A stretch of 64,000 nt of DNA, from positions 186,001-250,000 of the forward strand of contig NZ_CP129382.1 in NCBI RefSeq assembly GCF_030435705.1, written 5' to 3'. This document shows, in pieces, positions 27,166 to 35,130 of this stretch. How positions within the stretch are numbered: position 1 is the stretch's first letter; every line of letters starts with the position of its first letter. A model generated the notes under the pieces. The model worked only from the letters and a program-made list of their open reading frames with translations, made no database searches and was not told the origin of the DNA. This stretch comes from Rhizobium sp. SSA_523 (lineage in GTDB: Bacteria > Pseudomonadota > Alphaproteobacteria > Rhizobiales > Rhizobiaceae). The position numbers were made by a program, and so were the translations under genes.

Positions 27166-27258
27166 GGCAGGAGTGGCGGCCGGCGCCGCAGCAAGGACGA
27201 TCCCCCCTTGGTCCCCTTGAGGAGAGGCTCGCCGAGCATTTGCGGCGGCGTGAGGGCC
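27166..27258 (+). repeat. Direct repeat flanking the MqsRA-like module, left copy
   Basis: About 92 bp beginning GGCAGGAGTGGCGGCCGG and ending GCGGCGGCGTGAGGGC. It matches 28332-28422 at roughly nine positions in ten. Together with arrays C and D it forms a longer direct repeat of about 165-185 bp on each side of the TA module. The left copy ends 3 bp before the antitoxin stop codon (27262). Confidence 0.9.
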
Positions 27259-27261
27259 ACT

Positions 27262-27879
27262 CTACGCAGCAAGCGCCGCAGCCATCCTGCGCAACTCGGG
27301 CATCATCCGCGGCTCTTCAGGTTCAACAATTTCTAAGGCAATATCCATGACAATGGACTTGACCAATGTTGTCTTGTTCAGCGCGCTCTTCTTGACGAGT
27401 TCGTCGAACTCGTCGCCCACGCGTGGGGTCACTTTTATCGAAAGACGCTTCGACGGCGTATCCTGCCAGCTTTTCCACATCTCGCGATGGACCTCCGCAT
27501 TTCTGCGGAGCCTCTCCACGAGGCAATCGTCGTTGACGGACCTGTGCACGAAATACGCGATCAGTGCCTTTCGAAGGATCACGCCGGCAGAAGGATCGAT
27601 CCGATAGGACGCCAGGTCCAACGTGTCCATGAAAGGCGCAGCCATGACCACTTCCAGGGGTCTGGAGGCAATCTCGCGAGCAATCCGGATTGCTGGCGTC
27701 GACTGCGGCGGAATAGCCACGACGGTGCCGCACTCGTCGCAGGTGGCCGCCATGATCTGCTTCGCGACGCCGATCCCGCTTTCGAAAGGCACATCATGAT
27801 AGTCGAAAGTCGTTGTCACGAGTTTCCGGCACTTTTCGCAGAGCGCCTTGCTCTTGTCTCCAGCATACCAGATTCTCAT
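27262..27879 (-). CDS. MqsA-like antitoxin: zinc finger fused to ribbon-helix-helix-like C-terminus
   Basis: A 205-residue protein that follows the toxin-like gene by 6 bp on the minus strand. The N-terminus (1-65) has CEKCRK and ATCDECGTVV, two CxxC pairs 33 residues apart, like the zinc-binding domain of MqsA antitoxins. The centre is helical. The C-terminus (RLSIKVTPRVGDEFDELVKK, LNKTTLVKSIVMDI) has a beta strand plus two helices resembling a ribbon-helix-helix DNA-binding unit rather than the usual MqsA HTH. Function is inferred from order and domain form. The gene ends next to a copy of the flanking direct repeat. Confidence 0.6.
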   Translation of the reverse strand: MRIWYAGDKSKALCEKCRKLVTTTFDYHDVPFESGIGVAKQIMAATCDECGTVVAIPPQSTPAIRIAREIASRPLEVVMAAPFMDTLDLASYRIDPSAGVILRKALIAYFVHRSVNDDCLVERLRRNAEVHREMWKSWQDTPSKRLSIKVTPRVGDEFDELVKKSALNKTTLVKSIVMDIALEIVEPEEPRMMPELRRMAAALAA

Positions 27880-27885
27880 GCTTGC

Positions 27886-28176
27886 CTACCTTGATGGATG
27901 TACACTTATGAAGACCGTGTCAGGGTCAACGAAATAGAACTTTATATACCAGCCATCTCGCTTGAGTATGTGTACTTCAACGCCCTTGGATTCATGGTGT
28001 TCGGAACTCTCGTGATGCGTGCCATTGCACCGTTCGATGATCTTTATCAGGGCCTCGGGAGAAATATCTCCGGTCATCAAGGCGTTCTTGTCCTCAATGC
28101 TCCCGCGAGCCGCGTGCTGATAAGTCCCCTGCCTCAATGCCTTGATGACGCGATAGGTGACGCCCTTGAAAGCCAT
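27886..28176 (-). CDS. MqsR-like toxin
   Basis: A 96-residue protein. The size, the toxin-first order and the C-terminal strand pattern [20 protein letters not shown] then [10 protein letters not shown] resemble MqsR (YLKITVIHDVLIVSFK), a RelE-fold mRNA interferase. The motif match is by eye and no search was run, so the family name is tentative. A palindrome lies 14-29 bp upstream. The frame has lower GC than the core genes. Confidence 0.55.
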   Translation of the reverse strand: MAFKGVTYRVIKALRQGTYQHAARGSIEDKNALMTGDISPEALIKIIERCNGTHHESSEHHESKGVEVHILKRDGWYIKFYFVDPDTVFISVHPSR

Positions 28177-28189
28177 CTCATCCTCAATA

Positions 28190-28205
28190 TACGAAAATCT
28201 TCGTA
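28190..28205. promoter_or_regulatory. Palindrome upstream of the MqsR-like gene
   Basis: TACGAA-AATC-TTCGTA is a perfect 6+4+6 inverted repeat starting 14 bp before the toxin start codon (minus strand). It is the expected place for an antitoxin operator. Sequence alone does not prove binding. Confidence 0.5.
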
Positions 28206-28235
28206 AAAATCAATAAGAAAGTTATGCCGGAAACG

Positions 28236-28331
28236 GTAGGAATAGGCAGTAGGCAATAGGCAGTAGGCAATGGGCAATAGGCAAAAGGCAATAGGCAGTA
28301 GGCAATAGGCATTAGCGAGTAGCAAGTAGGG
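28236..28331 (+). repeat. Heptamer tandem array D (TAGGCAA type)
   Basis: About thirteen 7-bp units, mostly TAGGCAG and TAGGCAA with a few TAGCGAG. It has the same orientation as array C and lies upstream of the MqsR-like gene. It is followed by the right copy of the about 90-bp direct repeat. Confidence 0.95.
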
Positions 28332-28422
28332 GGCAGGAGTGGCGGCCGGTGCCGCAGCAAGGACGATCACCCTTGTTCCTCTCGAGGAGAGGCTCGCCGG
28401 GCATTTGCGGCGGCGTGAGGGC
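28332..28422 (+). repeat. Direct repeat flanking the MqsRA-like module, right copy
   Basis: Right copy of the element at 27166-27258. Starting points are 1,166 bp apart. The differences are concentrated in the middle (the CCCCCCTTGGTCCCC region). The copies are similar enough to recombine, which would excise the TA module. Confidence 0.9.
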
Positions 28423-28539
28423 GCTCTGGTGCTCGTTGCCTCCTGTCTTCCGTCTCCTGCCTGCTGAACACTGCCGCGCTTTTGGTAATCGATGGCTCGC
28501 CTTGTCCAGCTCTGCTTTCCCGGATATAGTGGCCGGACA

Positions 28540-28562
28540 TATAGAAATAAGGCGTTTCTATA
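28540..28562. promoter_or_regulatory. Palindrome before the RHH/PIN module, candidate operator
   Basis: TATAGAAA-N7-TTTCTATA is a perfect 8+7+8 inverted repeat at 28540-28562, ending 10 bp before the antitoxin ATG at 28573. The ribosome site ATAGGAG partly overlaps its right arm. A bound repressor would block both transcription and translation start. Confidence 0.55.
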
Positions 28563-28572
28563 GGAGTTTGCG

Positions 28573-28929
28573 ATGTCTTCTACAGTTTCGGCTCATGTCG
28601 ATGGTAGAACGGCCACGAAGTTGAAGCTGGTGGCTTCGATGGAAAACAGGTCCGTTTCGAGCGCCGTGTCGAGCGCAATCACGGTGTTCATCGGACTTCC
28701 CAAGGGTGTCCGAGACTTTCTGCTCGAACTCAATGCCCAAAACGATCAGGAAACGATCTCCAGGCTTGGTCGCGAAATGATGGCAGCGGCAGCGCGGGTC
28801 CGGCTTGAAAAGGCAACCGGCGACTTGGCGGACGAGCATCGCTTCGGAGGTCCGGACCGGGCATCCGGCGAGATCGACATGCTGGAGGAGGCGACGTCCC
28901 TCACGCGTGCCGCGGCGCTTCGAAAATAG
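28573..28929 (+). CDS. Ribbon-helix-helix-like antitoxin
   Basis: A 118-residue protein. The N-terminal part ([40 protein letters not shown]) fits a beta strand plus two helices of the RHH/CopG type. The charged helical C-terminus (about 50-118) is the likely toxin-binding part. It is followed 2 bp later by a PIN-domain gene. Antitoxin-first order with a PIN toxin is the VapBC pattern. Confidence 0.65.
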   Translation: MSSTVSAHVDGRTATKLKLVASMENRSVSSAVSSAITVFIGLPKGVRDFLLELNAQNDQETISRLGREMMAAAARVRLEKATGDLADEHRFGGPDRASGEIDMLEEATSLTRAAALRK

Positions 28930-28931
28930 CC

Positions 28932-29537
28932 ATGGATCGTCCTGTCCGTGTGCTGCTCGACGTCAACATCTTCGTCGGCAACATCATGGCTTATGATCGC
29001 GGTCACGAAGGGACTGCAACTCAGACCCTGGTGTCCATGGTGAGCAGCCAGAAGTGGGGCATCAAAGACAGGGCGCAGCTCGTCATTTCTTTGGAGATGA
29101 TCGAAACGCTCGAAAATGTCCTGAGGCGGTTGCAGTTCATGGAAGACCGCATAGCTGCCTATACCAGCTCCATCATCGACATCATGAAATACGGGCCAGA
29201 CTCACTGGATCCCTATCTCATCCTTGGGGGAGAAGAACGCTTCGCGACGGCGGATATGGAGGATGCAGGCGTGCTGGCGACGGCCTTCGGCGCGAAGGCC
29301 GATATCCTTGTCACGGATAATCTGCGGGATTTCGCCACCAAGGATGCGTCTGTCCTCGACACGCAAGTGGTGAACTCCACCGGGTCGGGCCAGCGATCGC
29401 TTCAAGCTTTCCGATATCAGGTCGGGAGTGCGGATCTGGTCGTCGCGCATCCGTTCGATGTGGTGCAGTGGATGCGCCTGGGCCACGATTTCACACCTGA
29501 CATGCTGTGGAAGGCCATTCAGAACCGCGGCCATTAA
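28932..29537 (+). CDS. PIN-domain toxin (VapC-like, PIN_3 type)
   Basis: A 201-residue predicted nuclease. The first acidic site is [11 protein letters not shown], an acidic helix is [15 protein letters not shown], and the distal pair is [20 protein letters not shown] with [10 protein letters not shown]. These fit the four-acid Mg2+ site of PIN ribonucleases of the PIN_3 group. It is longer than classical VapC (about 130 residues). The start at 28932 is 2 bp after the antitoxin stop, so the genes are coupled. It is followed at once by heptamer array E. Confidence 0.75.
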   Translation: MDRPVRVLLDVNIFVGNIMAYDRGHEGTATQTLVSMVSSQKWGIKDRAQLVISLEMIETLENVLRRLQFMEDRIAAYTSSIIDIMKYGPDSLDPYLILGGEERFATADMEDAGVLATAFGAKADILVTDNLRDFATKDASVLDTQVVNSTGSGQRSLQAFRYQVGSADLVVAHPFDVVQWMRLGHDFTPDMLWKAIQNRGH

Positions 29538-29540
29538 AAC

Positions 29541-29735
<195 letters not shown>

Positions 29736-29859
29736 CGCACCTCGCGGACAGCCGGCGAGGGGCCTAATTTTCCCCTGTTCCCCGTTGCCACGCAGCGCTC
29801 TGGAACCTATGTTCCGCCTCAACATCATTTCAGGTGTTCTGCCGAAAAGGAGTAAGATC

Positions 29860-30462
29860 ATGGCTTTTGAACTTCCCGAGCTCCCCTATGCTTACGACGC
29901 ACTCGCGCCCTATATGTCGGCGGAGACGCTGGAATATCACCACGACAAGCACCACAAGGCCTATGTCGATAACGGCAACAAGCTGGCCGCCGAAGCCGGC
30001 ATGGCCGATCTGTCGCTCGAAGAGGTCGTGAAGAAGTCCTATGGCACCAATCCCGGTCTCTTCAACAATGCCGGCCAGCATTACAACCACATCCACTTCT
30101 GGAACTGGATGAAGAAGGATGGCGGCGGCACCAAGCTGCCGGGCAAGCTGCAGACGGCCATCGACAGCGATCTGGGCGGCTACGAGAAGTTCAAGTCCGA
30201 TTTCCTCGCCGCCGGCGCGACCCAGTTCGGCTCCGGCTGGGCCTGGCTCTCCGTCAAGGACGGCAAGCTGATCGTCTCGAAGACCCCGAACGGCGAAAAC
30301 CCGCTGGTGCATGGCGCCACCCCGATCCTCGGCGTCGATGTCTGGGAACATTCCTACTATATCGACTATCGCAATGCCCGCCCGAAATATCTCGAGGCCT
30401 TCGTCGACAACCTGATCAACTGGGACTACGTCCTGGAGCGCTACGAAGCCGCAACCAAGTAA
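29860..30462 (+). CDS. sodB: Iron/manganese superoxide dismutase
   Basis: A 200-residue SOD that removes superoxide in the cytosol. Metal ligands are His in [11 protein letters not shown], His in [13 protein letters not shown], and Asp and His in [20 protein letters not shown] is typical of the family. ATG 29860 has AAAAGGAGTAAGATC ahead. The frame extending to 29428 is heptamer repeat plus the previous gene. Fe against Mn cannot be told by eye. It is followed by a stem-loop. Confidence 0.95.
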   Translation: MAFELPELPYAYDALAPYMSAETLEYHHDKHHKAYVDNGNKLAAEAGMADLSLEEVVKKSYGTNPGLFNNAGQHYNHIHFWNWMKKDGGGTKLPGKLQTAIDSDLGGYEKFKSDFLAAGATQFGSGWAWLSVKDGKLIVSKTPNGENPLVHGATPILGVDVWEHSYYIDYRNARPKYLEAFVDNLINWDYVLERYEAATK

Positions 30463-30488
30463 GCGATCCGGCAGGATCACGTTCGACG

Positions 30489-30514
30489 CGCCCGGCCGGA
30501 TCTCTGGCCGGGCG
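30489..30514 (+). terminator. Stem-loop after sodB, probable terminator
   Basis: CGCCCGGCC (30489-30497) pairs with GGCCGGGCG (30506-30514), a 9-bp stem with an 8-nt loop, followed by TTCTCAT. It starts 27 bp past the sodB stop, and the convergent WYL gene ends at 30518, so it may serve both. The T-tract is weak. Confidence 0.65.
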
Positions 30515-30517
30515 TTC

Positions 30518-31216
30518 TCATGTCGCGGCAGCGGCCGGCGTCTGCCAGCCGGATGTCCAGATCTGCCTGAGCCTGTCGCCTTCGCCACGGAAAAACCGCG
30601 CCGTTTCGCTGCACTGCGTGACGCGGTCGGCACGGAAACTGCGAATGCCCTCCCGCAATTCGCACCAGGCGACGATCGTCGCGGCCTGCGAATAATAGAT
30701 GAGCGCGATCGGCCGGATGATCCGCTCGGTCTCGCGCCCCTGTTCGTCGCGATAGCCGATGGCAAGCTTTTCCTCCTCGCGAATGGCGCGGCGTACCGCC
30801 GACAGCGCAATGCTCTCCGGCTGTGGCATGGCGGAGCCCCAGGCATGCAGGGCACCGGCCACCAGCGGCTGCCGCAGCGGCGCCGGCATGGCATTGGCGA
30901 TCTTGTCGGAAAGCCGGCTTGCCGCATCCGTCAGCTGCGGATCGCCCAGCCTTTCGAGGAGCCCCAAAGCCAGAACGATGGCCTCCGTTTCCTCGATCGA
31001 AAACATCAGCGGCGGCAGGTGGAAACCCGGTCGCAGCAGATAGCCGATGCCGCGCTCGCCATCGATCGGCACGCGCATCGCCTGAAGCGCGGCAATGTCG
31101 CGATAGATGGAGCGCACCGTCACCTCCAGCCGCTCGGCAATCTGCGCCGCGGTCACCGGCCGGCGGGCGATCCGCAAGATCTGGATAATCTCGAAAAGCC
31201 GTGACGCCTTGCGCAT
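30518..31216 (-). CDS. YafY/WYL-domain transcriptional regulator
   Basis: A 232-residue regulator. The N-terminal HTH_11 (RLFEIIQILRIARRPVTAAQ, AERLEVTVRSIYRDIAAL) is followed by a WYL ligand-binding domain (IGYRDEQGRETERIIRPIAL, AWCELREGIRSFRADRV). It diverges from the LysE gene, and the intergenic region holds a perfect palindrome 15 bp before its start, so self-regulation and control of the exporter are likely. WYL ligands are often nucleic acids or nucleotides in other systems; the ligand here is unknown. Confidence 0.9.
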   Translation of the reverse strand: MRKASRLFEIIQILRIARRPVTAAQIAERLEVTVRSIYRDIAALQAMRVPIDGERGIGYLLRPGFHLPPLMFSIEETEAIVLALGLLERLGDPQLTDAASRLSDKIANAMPAPLRQPLVAGALHAWGSAMPQPESIALSAVRRAIREEEKLAIGYRDEQGRETERIIRPIALIYYSQAATIVAWCELREGIRSFRADRVTQCSETARFFRGEGDRLRQIWTSGWQTPAAAAT

Positions 31217-31230
31217 GGAGCTCCCCTCAC

Positions 31231-31252
31231 AACTGACACAACCCTGTCAGTT
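31231..31252. promoter_or_regulatory. Palindromic operator candidate between WYL regulator and LysE exporter
   Basis: AACTGACA-N6-TGTCAGTT is a perfect 8+6+8 palindrome at 31231-31252, 15 bp before the regulator start codon. A third AACTGACA half site overlaps the LysE ATG (31330-31337). The form fits a dimeric YafY-type regulator acting on both divergent genes. Confidence 0.7.
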
Positions 31253-31336
31253 GGTGCCTTGTACACCATGCCGCAAGCGATTGAAACGCAAGGCGGCATG
31301 GGGCCGCGGCGCGTTCGCGGCGGGGTGGCAACTGAC

Positions 31337-31972
31337 ATGACTTACGCGGATAATCTCTGGCTCTTCTTTCTTCTCGTTTCCGGCATCGTCATCGTGCCGG
31401 GCATGGATATGATCTTCGTCCTGGCCAGTTCCCTGTCGGATGGCCGCAGGGCCGGCCTCTCGGCCACGGCCGGCATCATGGCCGGCGGGCTCATCCACTC
31501 GCTCTATGCCGCGCTCGGCGTCGGCGTTCTGCTCGCCCTGGCGCCGGCCCTGTTCGATGTCCTGCTGTTCCTCGGCGCCGCCTATGTGGCGGTGATCGGC
31601 TGGCAGCTCTTGCGCAGCGCGATCGTGGTTGGCGCGCCGCAGCCGCTGCAGCGCCGCAGCCTCGGCCTGCGCTTTCGCCAGGGGGCGCTGACCAGCCTCA
31701 TGAACCCGAAAGCCTATCTCTTCATGCTCGCCGTCTATCCGCAATTCCTGCGTCCGGAATTCGGCCCGCTCTGGCGGCAGGCCCTGGTCATGCTCCTGGT
31801 GATCTGGGCGATCCAGTTCGTGGTCTATGGCGGGCTGGCCATTCTCGCCGCCAAGGGACGCGACCTCCTGGTGGGCCATCCCGCCGGCACGCGCCTCATC
31901 GGCCGCGCCGCCGGACTGCTCTTGATCGTCATCTCCCTCATCACGCTCTGGCGGGGTTTTGCCGGCGCATAG
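31337..31972 (+). CDS. LysE/RhtB family amino-acid exporter
   Basis: A 211-residue inner-membrane exporter with about six helices. The conserved PGMDMIFVLASSLSDGRRAG loop, AYVAVIGWQLLRS and the TSLMNPKAYLFMLAVYPQF motif (LysE family NPK) are visible. The start at 31337 (MTYADNLWLFFLLVSG) is favoured over 31259. The third half site of the WYL operator overlaps this ATG. Likely substrates are amino acids or their analogues. Confidence 0.9.
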   Translation: MTYADNLWLFFLLVSGIVIVPGMDMIFVLASSLSDGRRAGLSATAGIMAGGLIHSLYAALGVGVLLALAPALFDVLLFLGAAYVAVIGWQLLRSAIVVGAPQPLQRRSLGLRFRQGALTSLMNPKAYLFMLAVYPQFLRPEFGPLWRQALVMLLVIWAIQFVVYGGLAILAAKGRDLLVGHPAGTRLIGRAAGLLLIVISLITLWRGFAGA

Positions 31973-32028
31973 GCGGTCCGCCGGGCACTGTCACGTTCCT
32001 GTCTTGAACCGCGCCTATCCCGCCTGTC

Positions 32029-32871
32029 ATGACCCAGGAACCGCTTCTCCGCTTTGGCCTCATTGCCGATCCGCAATATGCCGATCTTTCGCCCAATCTT
32101 GCCCTCGACCGCCATTACCGCGCCTCACTCGGCAAGCTTTCGGAAGCGATTGCGACCTTCGAGGGGGAGGATCTGTCCTTTGTGATGACGCTCGGCGACC
32201 TGATCGACCGCGGCTGGGAGAGTTTCGATCCGGCGCTTTCCATCTACCGCCAGTCGCGCCACGAATGCCTTTTCCTGCCGGGTAACCATGATTTCCTCGT
32301 CGAGCCGGACCGCCTTTCCCATGTGCATGACAGGCTTGGAATGCCGGCGCCCTATTACGGTTTTACCCGCGCCGGCATCCGCTTCCTGGTGATCGACGGC
32401 TGCGAGGAGAGCCTGTTTGCGAGCGCCCCCGGCACGCAGGAGCATGCCCGTGCGCAGGCCCGGCTGGCGCGGCTGGAGGCGCGTGGCGCCCTCAATGCGA
32501 AAGCCTGGAACGCCGGCATGTCGCCCCGGCAGCTGGACTGGATTTCCGGCCAGCTGGACCTTGCAAGCGCTAGCGGCCAGCGGGTGATCGTGATGGGGCA
32601 TTACCCGCTTTATCCGCCAAGCGATCACAATCTCTGGGAGGCAGAGGCGCTGGCCGATCTTCTGGCGGGCTCGCCCAATGTTCTGGCCTATTTCTGCGGC
32701 CATCACCATCCGGGCGGCCAGGCCCGGGCCGGGTCCTCCTGGTTCGTCAACATCAAGGGCATGGTCGATACGCCGGGCGAAAACGCCTTCGCCATTGCCA
32801 GCCTCTATCCGGACCGGCTGGAGATCGCCGGCTTCGGCCGCGAAGACAGCCGCATCCTGCCTCTCGCGTGA
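32029..32871 (+). CDS. Calcineurin-like metallophosphoesterase (ADPRibase-Mn-like)
   Basis: A 280-residue enzyme with the five metallophosphoesterase blocks: GLIADPQYAD, LGDLIDRGW, LPGNHDF, VMGHYPLYPP and FCGHHHPGG. The DPQ in block 1 and the overall length fit the Mn2+-dependent ADP-ribose/CDP-alcohol diphosphatase-like group. No signal peptide is seen, so it is cytosolic. It starts 56 bp after the LysE gene and may be in the same transcript. Confidence 0.85.
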   Translation: MTQEPLLRFGLIADPQYADLSPNLALDRHYRASLGKLSEAIATFEGEDLSFVMTLGDLIDRGWESFDPALSIYRQSRHECLFLPGNHDFLVEPDRLSHVHDRLGMPAPYYGFTRAGIRFLVIDGCEESLFASAPGTQEHARAQARLARLEARGALNAKAWNAGMSPRQLDWISGQLDLASASGQRVIVMGHYPLYPPSDHNLWEAEALADLLAGSPNVLAYFCGHHHPGGQARAGSSWFVNIKGMVDTPGENAFAIASLYPDRLEIAGFGREDSRILPLA

Positions 32872-33018
32872 AAGGAGAAAGGGTCCCGTTCCGGCACAAT
32901 CACATCTCTGTGTCCGCGCGGAAAACGTCATGTTTTTCCTAAACCTAGCATGTAAGCATTGTCTCGTCGAACGGCGTGCGGGAGCCATTCCCGGGCCAAA
33001 AATCAGGGGAGTTCATCG

Positions 33019-33462
33019 ATGAAGTTCAAGATGCTGACAGCCGGGGTCGTGGCGCTCTGTCTTGGTGCCGGCGCCGTTTACGCCGCGGGCGAGCCGCAGG
33101 TCGTGCGCCAGGATCTGATGAAGAAGATCGGCGGTTCCATGGGGGCGCTCGGCGCCATCGCCAAGGGCCAGAAGCCCTATGACGCGGCCACCGTGAAGAC
33201 GGCGCTGACGACGATTTCCGAATCGGCGAAGGATTTCCCCAATCACTTCCCGGCCGGATCGGAAACCGGCATGGACAGCGAAGCCGCCCCGGCCATCTGG
33301 CAGAACATGGATGATTTCAAGGCCAAGGCCATGAAGCTCTCCACCGATGCCGACACGGTTCTGGCCTCCATGCCGGCCGATCAGGCCGCTGTCGGCCAGG
33401 CCATGCAGACGCTCGGCGCCGAATGCGGCGCCTGCCACCAGACCTATCGTCTGAAGCGCTGA
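33019..33462 (+). CDS. Cytochrome c' (periplasmic)
   Basis: A 147-residue precursor. The signal peptide ends about residue 22 ([15 protein letters not shown]). It has a four-helix bundle pattern and a C-terminal haem site [12 protein letters not shown] (C136, C139, H140). C-terminal haem with a helical bundle is the cytochrome c' type, which binds NO and CO and is linked to NO tolerance. It is separated from the upstream phosphoesterase by 147 bp and is followed by a dihaem cytochrome. Confidence 0.88.
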   Translation: MKFKMLTAGVVALCLGAGAVYAAGEPQVVRQDLMKKIGGSMGALGAIAKGQKPYDAATVKTALTTISESAKDFPNHFPAGSETGMDSEAAPAIWQNMDDFKAKAMKLSTDADTVLASMPADQAAVGQAMQTLGAECGACHQTYRLKR

Positions 33463-33583
33463 TCACCGGCAGCGCGCTGCCGTCGCGGGCGGGCGGGATC
33501 GTCGATTTCCGCCGCTCCTGACATGCCATGGCGGCGGCGGCGGACGGCTGTCCGCTTGGATTTCTGGCGGAAAGGAAAGACCG

Positions 33584-34498
33584 ATGGCCTCGATTGCAGC
33601 CAAAATCGCGCTGGCCGGGCTGGCAGCCCTCGCGCTCGGCGCCGGCGTCGCCTATGCGCTGACCAGACCCGATCCGCATCCGGCCGACTATTGGGCGGGC
33701 CTTGGCCAGCCGGACCTTGCGCATGGCGAGACCCTGTTCTGGGCCGGCGGCTGCGCCAGCTGCCATGCGGCCAAGGATGCGCAGGGCGAGGCGGTCAAGC
33801 TCCTGTCGGGCGGCCGCGCGCTGCCCACCGCCTTCGGCACCTTCAACGTGCCGAACATATCCTCCGATCCGAAAGCCGGGATCGGCAGCTGGACACTGGC
33901 GCAATTCGGCGATGCCATGACCCGCGGCGTCGGGCCGCGCGGCGAACATCTCTACCCCTCCTTCCCCTATGGCTCCTATGCGCGCATGAGCCGGGAGGAT
34001 GTCAACGATCTCTTCGGTTACCTCAAGAGCCTGCCGGCCAGCCCCGATATTGCCCCGGCACATGCCTTGAACTTCCCCTTCAACCTGCGCCTGGCCGTGG
34101 GCGGCTGGAAGCTTCTCTATTTCACCGATGCCCCGCGCGTCGATCTCGCAAATGCTTCCGATGCCGTCAGGCGTGGCCAATATCTGGTGGAGGGCCCCGG
34201 CCATTGCGGCGAATGCCATACGCCGCGCAATGTGATGGGCGGCTTCCAGACCGGCCAGTGGCTGGCAGGCGGCCCCAACCCGGAAGGCGAGGGGCGTATC
34301 CCTGATATCACGCCCGGCTCGGACTCGATCGGCGCCTGGAGCGAAGAGGATATCGCCAACTACCTGGAAACCGGCTTTACCCCCGATTTCGACAGTGTCG
34401 GCGGCTCCATGGTCGAGGTCCAGCAGAATCTGAGCCATCTGCCGAAGGAGGATCTCCTGGCCATCGCCGCCTATCTGAAGGCCGTCCCGGCCCGCTGA
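33584..34498 (+). CDS. Dihaem cytochrome c (alcohol/aldehyde dehydrogenase subunit type)
   Basis: A 304-residue protein with an N-terminal signal anchor ([18 protein letters not shown]) and two haem sites, CASCH near residue 58 and CGECH near residue 207. It has the two-domain pattern [20 protein letters not shown] and [19 protein letters not shown] of membrane-bound cytochromes that accept electrons from dehydrogenases. The molybdenum aldehyde oxidoreductase operon lies 1.7 kb downstream on the other strand. A functional link is possible but not shown by the sequence. Confidence 0.85.
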   Translation: MASIAAKIALAGLAALALGAGVAYALTRPDPHPADYWAGLGQPDLAHGETLFWAGGCASCHAAKDAQGEAVKLLSGGRALPTAFGTFNVPNISSDPKAGIGSWTLAQFGDAMTRGVGPRGEHLYPSFPYGSYARMSREDVNDLFGYLKSLPASPDIAPAHALNFPFNLRLAVGGWKLLYFTDAPRVDLANASDAVRRGQYLVEGPGHCGECHTPRNVMGGFQTGQWLAGGPNPEGEGRIPDITPGSDSIGAWSEEDIANYLETGFTPDFDSVGGSMVEVQQNLSHLPKEDLLAIAAYLKAVPAR

Positions 34499-34517
34499 GA
34501 GCTGTGGGGAGGAGGGA

Positions 34518-34643
34518 GTGGCAGTAGGCATCGAATAGCGAATAGCGAATAGGCAATAGGCAGTAGGCAGTAGGCAATAGGGAGTAGGGAGTAGGGAGTA
34601 GGGAGTAGGGAGTAGGGAGTAGGGAGTAGGGAGTAGGGAGTAG
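34518..34643 (+). repeat. Heptamer tandem array F (TAGGGAG and TAGGCAA types)
   Basis: Begins about 20 bp after the cytochrome gene stop. TAGCGAA, TAGGCAG and TAGGCAA units lead into about ten near-identical TAGGGAG copies. It is inverted relative to array G. Between them lies the REP-bracketed 41-bp array. Confidence 0.95.
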
Positions 34644-34680
34644 TTTCGCAGGGTCTGGGCGTTAGTGACAACAGAATAGT

Positions 34681-35012
34681 TCCCCCTCACCCCGCCTCCG
34701 CTAAAGCTCGGCGGAACCTCTCCCCAAGGGGAGAGGGGAGCAGCGGGCGCTGCGGCAGATCCCGCTTTAGGTAGAGGTGGACCGCAGGCGCTGCGGCAGA
34801 TCCCGCTTTAGGTAGAGGTAGACCGCAGGCGCTGCGGCAAATCCCGCTTTAAGTAGAGGTAGACCGCAGGCGCTGCGGCAAATCCCGCTTTAAGTAGAGG
34901 TAGACCGCAGGCGCTGCGGCAAATCCCGCTTTACGTAGAGGTAGACCGCAGGCGCTGCGGCAGATCCCTTCTCCCCTTGGGGAGAAGGTGCCCGAAGGGC
35001 GGATGAGGGGGC
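34681..35012. repeat. 41-bp tandem array bracketed by REP-like palindromes
   Basis: Five full 41-bp copies (starts 34747, 34788, 34829, 34870, 34911) plus a 17-bp partial from 34952. Each unit begins GCGCTGCGGCARATCCCGCT. The array is bounded by two perfect hairpins: CCTCTCCCC/GGGGAGAGG on the left (about 34719-34738) and CCTTCTCCCC/GGGGAGAAGG on the right (about 34967-34988). The outer sequences (CCCCTCACCCCGCCTCC; GCCCGAAGGGCGGATGAGGG) belong to a palindrome family widespread in proteobacteria. No coding sense. Confidence 0.9.
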
Positions 35013-35030
35013 CAATCCCACTGCATCTTG

Positions 35031-35130
<100 letters not shown>

